Origin: Lachnospiraceae bacterium
GTDB lineage: Bacteria > Bacillota > Clostridia > Lachnospirales > Lachnospiraceae
Direction: 5' to 3'
DNA length: 64,000 nucleotides
NCBI GenBank assembly: GCA_017431345.1
Contig: JAFRLH010000083.1
Span: forward strand, 62,001-126,000
This document shows, in pieces, positions 25,677 to 34,724 of the stretch. Made by a program: the position numbers and the translations under genes. The notes under the pieces were generated by a model. It saw only the letters and a program-made list of their open reading frames with translations, did no database searches and had not been told where the DNA came from. Within the stretch, counting starts at the first letter, position 1; each line of letters opens with the position of its first letter.

Positions 25677-27296
25677 TCACCGTGTTACAGTTACTTTGAT
25701 CTTTTTGAACACACCGTTCTGGGCATAGGCGTAAACATAGCACGAGCCGGCTTTGATTCCTTTGATCACGCCTTTGCCGGAAACTGATGCAATCGCCGGA
25801 TTCGAAGATTCATAACACAGTTTGCGCCAGTTTTTGATCTTCCGTTTCTTTGCAGCACGAATGATCTTTGCCTTCAGCTTAAAGCGCTTTCCCACCTTCA
25901 GCTTCACCCTGTTCTTTTTGGCGGCAGTCTTAAGTTTTGCAGGATTTGTGTATTTCCCTCCGGATGTGGCGGCAAATACCGTTTTGGAAGCAGCGATCAC
26001 ATTGCTGTTCTTATCGTACGCGACCAAAAGCAGCTTATACCATTTCCCCGGCTTCAGCGATTTCTTCGTATAAGTCTTTTTGCTTTTCTTTATTTCTGCC
26101 AGTTTTTTAAACGGCTTTTTGCCGGCGACATAACCGTACATGACATATTTTGCCGCTTTGCTGTTCTTCTTCCATTTCAGCGTGATCTTTCTGTCCTTTC
26201 CCTTTGACACCCTCAGCTGCAGTGTCCCGAAATCCGTCCATGCAGGATCTTTGCCGGATCTATCCGAAGTCAGGAAATTTTCCGCTTCCGCCCGGGATAT
26301 ACCCGGTGTGTGGTCTGCAGCAGCGGACCGATCCTCTTCTTTGCTGCTGTCATCCGTTTCTGTCGGAAGAGCTTCCTTCAGGATACTGAAAAACTGTGTA
26401 ATCGTTCCGTCGTATTTGCCGATCCCGGTCAGCGTCACGGAAGCGTCCCCGGTCATGGTATTATTTTTATAAGAGACTGAATAATCCGTGCCTTCCTTCA
26501 GTTTTACACTGCCGTCTTTCACAGTCAGATCCAGAATGACCGGATTGCCTGTATACAGCATATCCTTTACACCGCTCACCTTTACGTAGGAATCCAGAAA
26601 AGGTTTTTTGGCAGTATACTGAAACGTGCCGTCCCAGACATCAAGCTCATCTTCCTGTGTCATTCCCCCATAGGCGGCAAGCCTGATCTTATAAGTACCG
26701 CCGGACTTCAGATCAACTGTCTTATCAATATACAGGGTATTAATAACATCTTTGAGATCTGCTTTCGTACCCATGCTCTCTGTTACCGGTACACTGTATT
26801 CGCCGTCTATAAAGATCCGGTATAATGCCGCATCAACGACCGGTCTCCAGGTAAGAATGCCGTCCCCTGACAGTTTTGCAGAGAGCGTCTCTGAATCAGG
26901 AACATATTCCGTAACGGAGGAAATATATTTTATGATTTTCTGATCCGATCCGGCCAGCTTCTTCGACTGGTCAGCGTTATATCCGTCGACCAGGATCTTA
27001 TGTCTGCCGTTATTTTTCAGATCATACGGCGGAACGACCCTTTCGTCTATGACAGTTTTCAGGTCGATCTTGTTTTTCCCGATGACAGGCAGCAGATCGG
27101 TGCTCCAGGATCCTCCGTCTATGGAAAGGTAGTACACAGCAGCGCCGGGATAATCTGTCCAGGTAAGAATATAGTCGGAAGAGATCGAAATCTTGATTTT
27201 GCCTTCAGCGTATGCTTTTCCGGAGGGCAGCATGAATACCGCAGTCAACAGCAAGACAAAGAAAAACTTCCATACTGACATTTCCGTTCTTTTCAT
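25677..27296 (-). CDS. Secreted protein with fibronectin-like and bacterial Ig-like (BIG2) domains
   Basis: A 539-residue exported protein. A signal peptide (about 1-30, FFVLLLTAVFMLPSGKAYA) is followed by two fibronectin-type-III-like repeats (about 30-240), a domain with the pattern YTGNPVILDLTVKDGSVKLKEGTDYSVSY at about 250-310, an acidic linker, a lysine-rich fibronectin-like domain (about 355-440) and a C-terminal BIG2-like repeat ending IKAGSCYVYAYAQNGVFKKIKVTVTR. No LPXTG motif or anchor is visible. The C-terminal half is strongly basic, which may bind it to the anionic wall (inference). Function unknown; carbohydrate or surface adhesion is plausible. Confidence 0.85.
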   Translation of the reverse strand: MKRTEMSVWKFFFVLLLTAVFMLPSGKAYAEGKIKISISSDYILTWTDYPGAAVYYLSIDGGSWSTDLLPVIGKNKIDLKTVIDERVVPPYDLKNNGRHKILVDGYNADQSKKLAGSDQKIIKYISSVTEYVPDSETLSAKLSGDGILTWRPVVDAALYRIFIDGEYSVPVTESMGTKADLKDVINTLYIDKTVDLKSGGTYKIRLAAYGGMTQEDELDVWDGTFQYTAKKPFLDSYVKVSGVKDMLYTGNPVILDLTVKDGSVKLKEGTDYSVSYKNNTMTGDASVTLTGIGKYDGTITQFFSILKEALPTETDDSSKEEDRSAAADHTPGISRAEAENFLTSDRSGKDPAWTDFGTLQLRVSKGKDRKITLKWKKNSKAAKYVMYGYVAGKKPFKKLAEIKKSKKTYTKKSLKPGKWYKLLLVAYDKNSNVIAASKTVFAATSGGKYTNPAKLKTAAKKNRVKLKVGKRFKLKAKIIRAAKKRKIKNWRKLCYESSNPAIASVSGKGVIKGIKAGSCYVYAYAQNGVFKKIKVTVTR

Positions 27297-27332
27297 CTCA
27301 AAATCTCCTCTTCAACAGAATGCATTCTTCTT

Positions 27333-28541
27333 TCAGGATTTCAGGAACTCTTTCACCACGCTTACACAGTCTCCGACGATCCCGCAGTCAGCTACGCCGA
27401 AGATCGGCGCTTTTTCATCCGTATTGACCGCAATGATCTTTTCCGCGCCGGCTATGCCCGCCAGGTGCTGGATCGCCCCGGAAACGCCGATGCTGATCAG
27501 AAGCTTCGGCGCCACGGAATGGCCTGTCTGGCCGACCTGGTGCGGATATTCGCACCAGCCGGCTTCGACCAGCGGTCTGGAACAGCCGAATCCCGCGCCG
27601 ATCCTGTCAGCGAATTCGCGCATAAGCGGAATGTTCTTCTTGGATCCGATCCCGCGGCCGACAACGACAAGCTTTTCCGCTTTTGTCACATCGTAAGTAT
27701 CACCGGCATCCCGCAGTACATTTTTTATACTCCTTCGGGAAATAAAACTGTCCGGAAAGGCAGTCTCTTCCATCCGGGAGCCTGGGGCTTCGGAGCCGGG
27801 AACCGGACAGCCGTCCCCCGGTTCCTTTCTGTGTACCGAAAAAACGCCTTCTCTCACGGTTGCCATCTGCGGACGGGTACCGGGACAGATGATCGTCGCC
27901 ATCAGGTTCCCGCCGAACGCGGGTCTGGTCTGATGGAGCAGTCCGCTTTCCGGATCGATCTTCAGCGCAGTGCAGTCTGCCGTCAGCCCTGTGCCAAGCA
28001 TCGCTGCACAGGCCGGCGCGATCTCCCGGCCGGCTGCCGTCGCCGGGAACAGCATGACCGCTGGCTGTCTCTCTCTCACCAGGGAGACCACCCAGGCCGC
28101 TGCAGCATCCGGATCACCATTCTTCAGCGCTTCCTTCTCGCAGAACAGTACTCTGTCAGCACCGCATGAGACGAGCTGCTCCGCCATATTCCTGTCATTG
28201 CACGGCAGCAGCGCGGTGACTTCGCATGTCCTTTCCGATACAGCTTCGGTCTCCTCTGCCAGTTCTGCCGCTTTGGAAGCCAGTTCGCAGCTCACTTTAC
28301 AAAGTCCGCTGTCATCAAACTGCGCATAGATCCAGATTCCGCTGCTGTCGGAAGCAGCTGCTTCTGCCGTTTCCATAGTGATGGCCCCTTTGGGGCAGGA
28401 ATCCACACACATCGTACAGAGATTGCAGAGATCCGTGACCCTTATCCTTCCATCGTTCAGTTCCAGCGCGGATACCGGGCAGGAACGCAGGCATTTCCTG
28501 CAGAGGATGCATTTTTCATGATCAATTACGATTCCGCTCAT
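27333..28541 (-). CDS. etfA: Electron transfer flavoprotein alpha subunit with N-terminal ferredoxin domain
   Basis: A 402-residue EtfA. The first 60 residues hold two [4Fe-4S] motifs (CILCRKCLRSCP and CNLCTMCVDSCP), an added ferredoxin domain typical of EtfA partners of bifurcating lactate dehydrogenase. Residues about 65-200 form the ETF domain, and the C-terminal FAD domain has SRPLVEAGWCEYPHQVGQTG and SIGVSGAIQHLAG. The gene overlaps etfB by four bases. Together with EtfB and the dehydrogenase upstream it probably couples exergonic NADH-linked steps to lactate oxidation, or its reverse, with ferredoxin. Confidence 0.95.
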   Translation of the reverse strand: MSGIVIDHEKCILCRKCLRSCPVSALELNDGRIRVTDLCNLCTMCVDSCPKGAITMETAEAAASDSSGIWIYAQFDDSGLCKVSCELASKAAELAEETEAVSERTCEVTALLPCNDRNMAEQLVSCGADRVLFCEKEALKNGDPDAAAAWVVSLVRERQPAVMLFPATAAGREIAPACAAMLGTGLTADCTALKIDPESGLLHQTRPAFGGNLMATIICPGTRPQMATVREGVFSVHRKEPGDGCPVPGSEAPGSRMEETAFPDSFISRRSIKNVLRDAGDTYDVTKAEKLVVVGRGIGSKKNIPLMREFADRIGAGFGCSRPLVEAGWCEYPHQVGQTGHSVAPKLLISIGVSGAIQHLAGIAGAEKIIAVNTDEKAPIFGVADCGIVGDCVSVVKEFLKS

Positions 28542-29317
28542 GACAGCCCCTCCATGATCTTCTTCAGTTCTGCAGCAGCTTCACCGGCATTGCCGCGAAA
28601 GAAGACACATTCTTTTTTCCTCTCCGGCGAAAATGTCCTGACCACCTGCGTAGCCGAACCGGCAAGCCCGGTCTTCTCCTTCTCTGCGCCGATATCGTCA
28701 GCGGTCCATACCGGGACAGCAATTTCCTCAGCCGCTCTGATTCCCGCGATCGACGGCATCCGCGGATCCGCAATATTCTTTACCACCGTGATCAGGGCCG
28801 GCAGGCTGACTGTTACTTCCTGCTCTCCGGAATCGCTCTCCCGGACCACTGCAATTTCCTTCTCACTGACCGACAGGATCGTCTTAACATTCGTTACTGC
28901 CGGGATCCCCAGCATCGCTGCCAGCTCCGGGCCGATCTGCGCGGTATCCCCGTCCACTGCCATTTTTCCGCAGAGGATGAGTTCCGGAATCCCGGTCTTT
29001 TTCACAGCACACGCCAGTGAATAAGAGGTGGCCAACGTATCCGCACCGGCGAAAGCGCGGTCGCTCAGAAGCACCGCTTCCTCTGCGCCTCTTGCCACAG
29101 TATCCCGCAGGATCCTGACTGTATCCGGAATCCCCATGCTGAGCGCAGTCACATGGGCGCCGGTGTTTTCCCTGATCCTGACCCCGCATTCCAGCGCCGC
29201 GGCGTCAAACGGATTGATCACAGCCTGTTTTCCATCCCTGATGATGGTGTGGGATACCGGATCAAAACGCACTTCAGTCGAGGACGGGACCGCTTTTATA
29301 CAGACAATGATCTTCAT
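28538..29317 (-). CDS. etfB: Electron transfer flavoprotein beta subunit
   Basis: A 259-residue EtfB with an FAD/AMP-binding Rossmann-like region (VCIKAVPSSTEVRFDP at the start; GKMAVDGDTAQIGPELAAMLGIPAVTNV around residue 120). It overlaps both neighbours by four bases (ATGA), so etfB, etfA and the dehydrogenase are made from one message in a fixed ratio. The Etf pair carries electrons between the flavin dehydrogenase and NADH/ferredoxin. Confidence 0.95.
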   Translation of the reverse strand: MKIIVCIKAVPSSTEVRFDPVSHTIIRDGKQAVINPFDAAALECGVRIRENTGAHVTALSMGIPDTVRILRDTVARGAEEAVLLSDRAFAGADTLATSYSLACAVKKTGIPELILCGKMAVDGDTAQIGPELAAMLGIPAVTNVKTILSVSEKEIAVVRESDSGEQEVTVSLPALITVVKNIADPRMPSIAGIRAAEEIAVPVWTADDIGAEKEKTGLAGSATQVVRTFSPERKKECVFFRGNAGEAAAELKKIMEGLS

Positions 29318-30885
29318 TCCGCCGCCTCCGTTTCCGCTGCAAACAGATTGCCTCTGCCGAAGATCCGCTTTGGATCAAACGCTTCTTTAAACGCTGCCAT
29401 TTCCCGTATATGATCCTCTCCGTACATGATCGTCAGGAAATCTCTTTTCAGCTTGCCCACGCCGTGTTCAGCCGAAACAGCGCCGCCCATGGCAGTCACT
29501 TTCCCGGCCCAATCCGCCAGCAATTGTTTGCCCAGTCTGTAATCCTCACCGCCCCGCGGCAGGATATTGACATGCAGATGGTTGTTTCCCATATGCCCCC
29601 AGACTGCCGTCTGCAGTCCGGCTGCCGTCAGGGAATCACGGTACATTTTCATCACGGAAACCAGGGATTCATCCGGGACAGCCATATCCCCGGCCAGCTT
29701 GGTAATGGAAGGATCTGTCTTCTTCCGCTCGTCAATGAGCATGTTTACGCTTTCCGGAACTGCATGACGGAAGAACTGCTGCGTCTCTCTGTCAGTATCG
29801 GATCTGGCGACCCAGGTGTCCGCTTCATTGCCGCCGCAGGCAGACAGACAGTCTCCGACTGCAAGAAGCGACTGCAGCGCTGCCGCCTCCTCATTTTCCT
29901 GGATCTCAGTGTAAATGCAGCAGCGATAATCCTCCCGGATTTCCGGAAGCGCTGCAAAAGCGGTATTGTTCCGTTTCTGTTCCCTGAGAATATCCAGCGA
30001 TCCCCTGTCAAAATATTCGATCGCAGCCAGATTACGGAAACCGGCCCGCAGTGCCTCTGTCAGTCTGACCGCACACGCTTCATCAGGCAGAAAACAGCTG
30101 ACGCCCCAGATGTATTCCGGGAGCGGCAGAAGTTCGATCTCTACCTCAGACAGGACGCCGAGCGTCCCATCCGAGCCGATCAGGACATCCAGCGCATCCG
30201 TATTATCACATGCGAAATAACCGGAAGCATTCTTGCATGCAGGCATCTTATAGGACGGAATTGCAGCAGAAATACTGCTGCCGTCCGTTAACGGAAGCGT
30301 CAGCGCTCTCCCTTCCGCAAATACATCTCCGCGCTTTACATCCGCAATCCTTCCGTCTGCCAGGATCATCCTGACGCGTGTAATATGGTTCCTCGCGGCG
30401 CCGAACTTATAGCTGCGGGCACCGGAGGCATTGCACGCTGCCATGCCGCCTATGGTAGCAGAGGTTTCTGTCGGATCGGTCGGGAAGAAATACTCCCGGT
30501 CATTGATAAATGCCAGGGCGTCTTTCGCTCCGTTCCGCATCCTGTCCGGATCGATCTTTCTGCCGGAAATGATCTTCCGGAGTGTGGAAAGCACCATGCC
30601 CGGCTGTACGGTAAAATAATAACGGCCGTCTTTCTGTGTCACATCCAGAAGCTGATCCATTCTTGACAGATTCATGACATGACCGCCGTACGGCACAGCA
30701 CCGGCGGCAACGCCGGTGCGGCCGCCCTGGATCGTGACAGGCGTACCGCTGCCGTTCATCTTCGTGACGATCTCCCGTATTTCCGCTTCATTTTCGGGAA
30801 ATGAAATCGAGCCGGCATGGCCGACGGAACGGGACTCATCCCGAAGATAAATTTCATATTCTGATGTTAATTCATGAATATTCAT
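29314..30885 (-). CDS. FAD-binding 2-hydroxyacid (lactate-type) dehydrogenase of an Etf complex
   Basis: A 523-residue GlcD/LctD-type flavoprotein. The PCMH FAD-binding domain includes VTIQGGRTGVAAGAVPYGG and FPTDPTETSATIGGMAACNASGARSY; the C-terminal cap has the metal motif WGHMGNNHLHVNI and the late SAEHGVGKLKRDFL. In Acetobacterium woodii the homologous LctD works with EtfAB to oxidise lactate with NAD+ while ferredoxin drives it; the operon here has the same three parts. The ATG lacks a strong ribosome site, and a palindromic repeat lies just upstream. Related hydroxy acids cannot be excluded as substrate. Confidence 0.9.
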   Translation of the reverse strand: MNIHELTSEYEIYLRDESRSVGHAGSISFPENEAEIREIVTKMNGSGTPVTIQGGRTGVAAGAVPYGGHVMNLSRMDQLLDVTQKDGRYYFTVQPGMVLSTLRKIISGRKIDPDRMRNGAKDALAFINDREYFFPTDPTETSATIGGMAACNASGARSYKFGAARNHITRVRMILADGRIADVKRGDVFAEGRALTLPLTDGSSISAAIPSYKMPACKNASGYFACDNTDALDVLIGSDGTLGVLSEVEIELLPLPEYIWGVSCFLPDEACAVRLTEALRAGFRNLAAIEYFDRGSLDILREQKRNNTAFAALPEIREDYRCCIYTEIQENEEAAALQSLLAVGDCLSACGGNEADTWVARSDTDRETQQFFRHAVPESVNMLIDERKKTDPSITKLAGDMAVPDESLVSVMKMYRDSLTAAGLQTAVWGHMGNNHLHVNILPRGGEDYRLGKQLLADWAGKVTAMGGAVSAEHGVGKLKRDFLTIMYGEDHIREMAAFKEAFDPKRIFGRGNLFAAETEAAE

Positions 30886-30910
30886 AATACAGTATAACCT
30901 GAGACTTTAC

Positions 30911-30950
30911 GGAGAGGATCCTTCGGCGCGCTCCGCTTGCTCAGGATGAC
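30911..30950. repeat. REP-like palindromic element before the lactate dehydrogenase operon
   Basis: A 40-bp element containing ggatccttcggcgcgctccgcttgctcaggatgac in parts (ggatcc, gcgcgctccgc, gctcaggatgac), directly upstream of the LDH start and downstream of the Dabb gene stop. Its reverse complement starts gtcatcctgag, shared with the start of the segment at 16528-16557. This style of short hairpin repeat is common between genes in Clostridia. Confidence 0.5.
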
Positions 30951-30963
30951 AATAATAAACAAC

Positions 30964-31269
30964 TTACTCCGCTGCCACGAGATCTGTCGCGCATCTGTCC
31001 TGGAAGTTCGCCCGCACGACCTGCGCCACCTTCAGATGCTCCGGATGATTCGCATACACCGGGATATCCTCCGGCTTCTCCATCTCCACATACAGGCACA
31101 TATCCTTCGTGCTGGAAGCAAGCGGCGGTGTTGCGATCTCCACATGCAGCACCCCCGGGATCTTCCCGACGAGCGCCGGAAATGCCTCCGCAAAATAGGC
31201 ATACAGCTCTTTTTTCTTCTCTTCCGTGACTTCCGGTCTGAAATTCCATGAAACAATGTGACGTACCAT
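30964..31269 (-). CDS. Dabb family (stress-responsive alpha/beta-barrel) protein
   Basis: A 101-residue protein starting MVRHIVSWNFRPEVTEEKKKE, with the HxxxWxxxP pattern and the later TPPLASSTKDMCLYVEMEKPEDIPVYANHPEHLKV of Dabb (stress-responsive A/B barrel) dimers. The family has no single established function; some members are cyclases or bind small molecules. The ribosome site AAGGAGGG lies ahead of ATG 31269. It sits alone between the ftsZ terminator and the LDH operon. Confidence 0.88.
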   Translation of the reverse strand: MVRHIVSWNFRPEVTEEKKKELYAYFAEAFPALVGKIPGVLHVEIATPPLASSTKDMCLYVEMEKPEDIPVYANHPEHLKVAQVVRANFQDRCATDLVAAE

Positions 31270-31344
31270 AACACCCTCCTTAAGAACAGAATAATTCTCT
31301 TTTATAATAGCAAAACACGGCAGCTATGAAAAGTGCTCCGAAAA

Positions 31345-31372
31345 ACAAAAACCCGCAGGCATTGCCTGCGGG
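31345..31372 (-). terminator. Terminator of ftsZ and the dcw transcript
   Basis: On the minus strand stem cccgcaggc / gcctgcggg (loop of 3) followed by TTTTTGTTTTT. It closes the division cluster. Confidence 0.9.
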
Positions 31373-31386
31373 CATAAAGGTCTGTA

Positions 31387-32535
31387 TTATCTTCTGAGGA
31401 AATCAGGAATATTAATCTGCTTCTCCTGTACCTTGGACTCCGGAAGCTTGACATCATGCTTCGGGACATAAGGCGCCGGCTGGGGCATGGGCTTTCTGGC
31501 CGGTGCTGTCTGTGTCTGCGGAGCGGTGTAGCTGCGGGTAAAAGAAGTTCTGCTTCCGGTAAAGGCCGGTCTTGCCAGTTCTTCCTTCTCCTCGAGTCCG
31601 GTCGCGATCACAGTGATCGTGCACTCATCCTGTACGTTCTCGTCAAAGCGGGCACCGAAGATGATATTCGCATTCTCACCGGCAAGCTCCTGCACATAGC
31701 TGGCAGCTTCATTTGCCTCAATCAGGCCGATATCGCCGGAAACATTGATGATAACGTGTGTAGCACCTTCGATGCTGGTCTCCAGCAGCGGGCTGGAAAC
31801 AGCCTGCTTGACCGCTTCAAGAGCCTTGTCATCACCCTTCGCGGAACCGATGCCGATATGGGCGATGCCCTTGTCGATCATGACAGTCTGTACATCCGCA
31901 AAGTCAAGGTTGATCAGCGAAGGTACATTGATCAGATCGGTGATGCCCTGTACAGCCTGCTGAAGGACTTCGTCAGCCTTCTTCAGCGCTTCGGGCATTG
32001 TTGTACGTCTGTCCACGATCTCCAGCAGCTTATCGTTCGGGATCACGATCAGCGTATCTACGCTCTCTTTAAGATTGTCAATGCCGTTGACCGCATTGGT
32101 CATACGGACTTTGCCTTCGAAACGGAAAGGCTTTGTAACAACGCCGACAGTAAGAATGCCCATATCCTTCGCGATACGCGCAATAATGGGAGCTGCTCCG
32201 GTACCAGTGCCGCCGCCCATACCGCAGGTAACGAACACCATGTCCGCACCCTTCATAGCGGATGCAAGCTCTTCCTCGCTCTCTTCTGCAGCCTTCTGTC
32301 CGATCTCCGGCTGTGCACCTGCGCCGAGACCCTTTGTCAGCTTCTCGCCGATCTGGATCGCAGTAGGTGCCTTGCAGAGCTGCAGTGCCTGGCGGTCTGT
32401 ATTGATTCCTATAAATTCAACGCCGACAACATCCGTATCGACCATTCTGTTTACTGCATTATTTCCTGCGCCGCCTACCCCGATCACGATTATGCGCGCG
32501 GCGCTCTCCTGTTCATTAAGTTTAATCTCCAGCAA
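31387..32535 (-). CDS. ftsZ: Cell division protein FtsZ
   Basis: A 382-residue tubulin-like GTPase that forms the division ring. The N-terminal [17 protein letters not shown], the tubulin signature [14 protein letters not shown] and the T7-loop [10 protein letters not shown] are all present. A variable linker (about 320-365, rich in Pro, Thr, Ala, Gln) leads to the C-terminal peptide INIPDFLRR that docks partner proteins. It has its own promoter at 32579-32607, in addition to read-through from ftsQ; no ftsA is present next to it. Confidence 0.98.
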   Translation of the reverse strand: MLEIKLNEQESAARIIVIGVGGAGNNAVNRMVDTDVVGVEFIGINTDRQALQLCKAPTAIQIGEKLTKGLGAGAQPEIGQKAAEESEEELASAMKGADMVFVTCGMGGGTGTGAAPIIARIAKDMGILTVGVVTKPFRFEGKVRMTNAVNGIDNLKESVDTLIVIPNDKLLEIVDRRTTMPEALKKADEVLQQAVQGITDLINVPSLINLDFADVQTVMIDKGIAHIGIGSAKGDDKALEAVKQAVSSPLLETSIEGATHVIINVSGDIGLIEANEAASYVQELAGENANIIFGARFDENVQDECTITVIATGLEEKEELARPAFTGSRTSFTRSYTAPQTQTAPARKPMPQPAPYVPKHDVKLPESKVQEKQINIPDFLRR

Positions 32536-32578
32536 TGTTGGATCCTCCTCCCCTTAAGGGTTTCTCACAATCGTTCCT

Positions 32579-32607
32579 ATTGTATTTTATTTCTTACAAA
32601 ATATCAA
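32579..32607 (-). promoter_or_regulatory. Internal promoter for ftsZ
   Basis: On the minus strand TTGATA (32607-32602), a 17-base spacer and TACAAT (32584-32579), followed by a strong GGGGAGGAGG ribosome site before ATG 32535. Confidence 0.75.
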
Positions 32608-32648
32608 GCGGATATTAACGGAATTTTACACGAAAACAAAATTTTTAT

Positions 32649-33521
32649 CTATTTGAACACGTACGCCGGATCTTCCGCATGCTCATTATAGGTATTCAGA
32701 TACAGGGTTCCTTCACGGCCGTACAGTTCCGGGAGGATGTCCGCCATCTCCATCAGCTTTGCTTCCATATCGTTCTGCCCGCCGAGAAATACGGAGACAT
32801 TTCCAAGCTCGCAGGTAATATTGCCGTGGCCGTCCACCTCGATCGAATCTACACAGGCGTACAGAGGTGCATTAACACCGCCCCACTGAATCTCCTTATT
32901 CTTCAGGAACTGACTGACCTGCAGGATCTCTTTCAGCACTTTTTCTTCCGCCGGGATCTTTTTGTAAAGGTCTATGCCTTCCGTATCCAGACCGTTTACC
33001 ATCGGGACATCCTCTCCGCTCGGATCGTCCGTCACCTCGACCACGGTGCCGTCCTGGTCGAAGAACATATACCCTTTATCTGTCTCGATATATCCGACGA
33101 TCTCTTTTTCATAGAGAATGATATCGATCTCGGTAAGTCCCCTGTACTCTATCTGATATTTGTCGACGAACAGAAATTCCTTCGGATCTTCCGTCGATTC
33201 CCGGAACCTGAACAGGAACGGATTCCAGGATGTCTCATCGGGGAAGAACGCCTTCATGATCTCTTCTCTGGACGTATGTTTGTTTCCCTCTATATTGACT
33301 TTCGTGATCTTCAGATTGACCAGAATAATAAGGGAAGCAAGGATTACCGTAAAAATGACAATAAACGCCTTAAATCCTCTGCTTCCGAAGAAGTCGGTAA
33401 GCACTCTGCGCTCCCGCGACACTTCCTCAAAATCAGATTCTTCAGACGTTCTTACAGGCTCGGAGAACATCCCGTTGGGATGTTCCGCCTTCCATTTGTC
33501 CAGATATCCTTTTACGCTCAA
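32649..33521 (-). CDS. ftsQ: Cell division protein FtsQ/DivIB
   Basis: A 290-residue single-pass membrane protein. A cytoplasmic tail of about 45 residues leads to one transmembrane segment (about 47-70, AFIVIFTVILASLIILV), then a POTRA domain (about 70-145, containing ITKVNIEGNKHTSREEIMKAF) and the FtsQ/DivIB beta domain. It stabilises FtsL and regulates septal peptidoglycan synthesis. Its start follows the ftsW stop with no gap (33521 and 33522), so the two genes are tightly coupled; in many Clostridia murG lies at this point and it is absent here. Confidence 0.92.
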   Translation of the reverse strand: MSVKGYLDKWKAEHPNGMFSEPVRTSEESDFEEVSRERRVLTDFFGSRGFKAFIVIFTVILASLIILVNLKITKVNIEGNKHTSREEIMKAFFPDETSWNPFLFRFRESTEDPKEFLFVDKYQIEYRGLTEIDIILYEKEIVGYIETDKGYMFFDQDGTVVEVTDDPSGEDVPMVNGLDTEGIDLYKKIPAEEKVLKEILQVSQFLKNKEIQWGGVNAPLYACVDSIEVDGHGNITCELGNVSVFLGGQNDMEAKLMEMADILPELYGREGTLYLNTYNEHAEDPAYVFK

Positions 33522-34694
33522 TTAACTCTTACTCCCATCCGGTACTGCTGCACCGGCATCTTCAAACGTGATCTGCCGCGATACATTCAGTACGATCCCC
33601 ATCTCGACCATCAGGAACAGCAGCGACGTGCCTCCGTAACTGACAAACGGAAGAGAAACGCCTGTATTCGGGAAGAACCCGGTCACGACTGCTATATTCA
33701 GGAAAAGCTGGATCGCGATCTGGGACATGATCCCGGTCACCAGCATGGACCCGGTATAGTCCGGCGCATTATAGGCGATCAGCACCATGCGGTACAGCAG
33801 GAACAAAAAGATAAGGATCAGGCAGACTGCCCCGAACAGCCCCAGTTCCTCACAGATGATCGCAAAGATCATGTCATTCTGCGATTCAGGCAGGAAGAAC
33901 TTCTGAGCGGATCTTCCGAGTCCCTTTCCAAGAAATCCGCCGGAACCGACTGCGTACAGCCCCTGCAGGACCTGATACCCGCCCTCCTTCGGGAAAGCTT
34001 CCGGATGCGTCCAGACCAGGATCCTCTTCAGTCTGTATTCGCTTAACAGTCCCAGACTCACGAACTGATCGGTAAAGAACCGTGCAAATATATAGACTGC
34101 AATGACAGCAACAGCGACGAACAAAAACAGCTTTCTGTCCCGGCAGGAAATAAAATACATGCTCGCGACAATACCTGCAATGATGATCCCGGAACTCAGA
34201 TTGTTCATGGCGACCAGAACAAACAGCGGGATCGTAAAGAAATAGATCACGATCCGCGCGCGCCGCTTCGAGAGATATCTCATCATTTTCGTACACAGCA
34301 CCGCCATGACGACGATCAGTGCGATCTTAACGATCTCTGCAGACTGAAACAGCGGACGGCCGCCGATGCCGATCCAGCGTTTGCTTCCGTTTCTTTCCAC
34401 GCCGAGCGGCGTAAAGTTGGTCGCGATCATCAGACCCAGGGAAAGCAGCCAGCCAAGGCCCCACAGCTTCGTGATCCACTGGTATTTAAAGAAAGCCATG
34501 AAGACCATCGCCGCGACGCCCAGAACAAGATAAGCAGCCTGTCTTTTTACAAAGTACAGGCTGTCCTGGAATTTCAGCTGCGCGGTAAAAAACGACGCCG
34601 AATAGATCATTACCAGGCCGAAAAGCGAAATAAAGAGTATGACAAAGATAAGATTGTAATCAAAGAGATTCTCTTTCTTTTCTCTCTTTGCCAT
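33522..34694 (-). CDS. ftsW: FtsW/RodA/SpoVE family lipid II polymerase
   Basis: A 390-residue SEDS glycosyltransferase with about ten transmembrane segments. Family landmarks are GWLLSLGLMIATNFTPLGVERNGSKRWIGIGG, HPEAFPKEGGYQVLQGLYAVGSGGFLGKGLG and the C-terminal FPNTGVSLPFVSYGGTSLL. It polymerises septal peptidoglycan with PBP2. SpoVE of sporulation has the same architecture and cannot be excluded, but the place in the dcw cluster favours FtsW. A strong AGGAGAG site precedes it. Confidence 0.94.
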   Translation of the reverse strand: MAKREKKENLFDYNLIFVILFISLFGLVMIYSASFFTAQLKFQDSLYFVKRQAAYLVLGVAAMVFMAFFKYQWITKLWGLGWLLSLGLMIATNFTPLGVERNGSKRWIGIGGRPLFQSAEIVKIALIVVMAVLCTKMMRYLSKRRARIVIYFFTIPLFVLVAMNNLSSGIIIAGIVASMYFISCRDRKLFLFVAVAVIAVYIFARFFTDQFVSLGLLSEYRLKRILVWTHPEAFPKEGGYQVLQGLYAVGSGGFLGKGLGRSAQKFFLPESQNDMIFAIICEELGLFGAVCLILIFLFLLYRMVLIAYNAPDYTGSMLVTGIMSQIAIQLFLNIAVVTGFFPNTGVSLPFVSYGGTSLLFLMVEMGIVLNVSRQITFEDAGAAVPDGSKS

Positions 34695-34724
34695 ACTTCT
34701 CTCCTTTCGGCATTGTCCGGCGCC

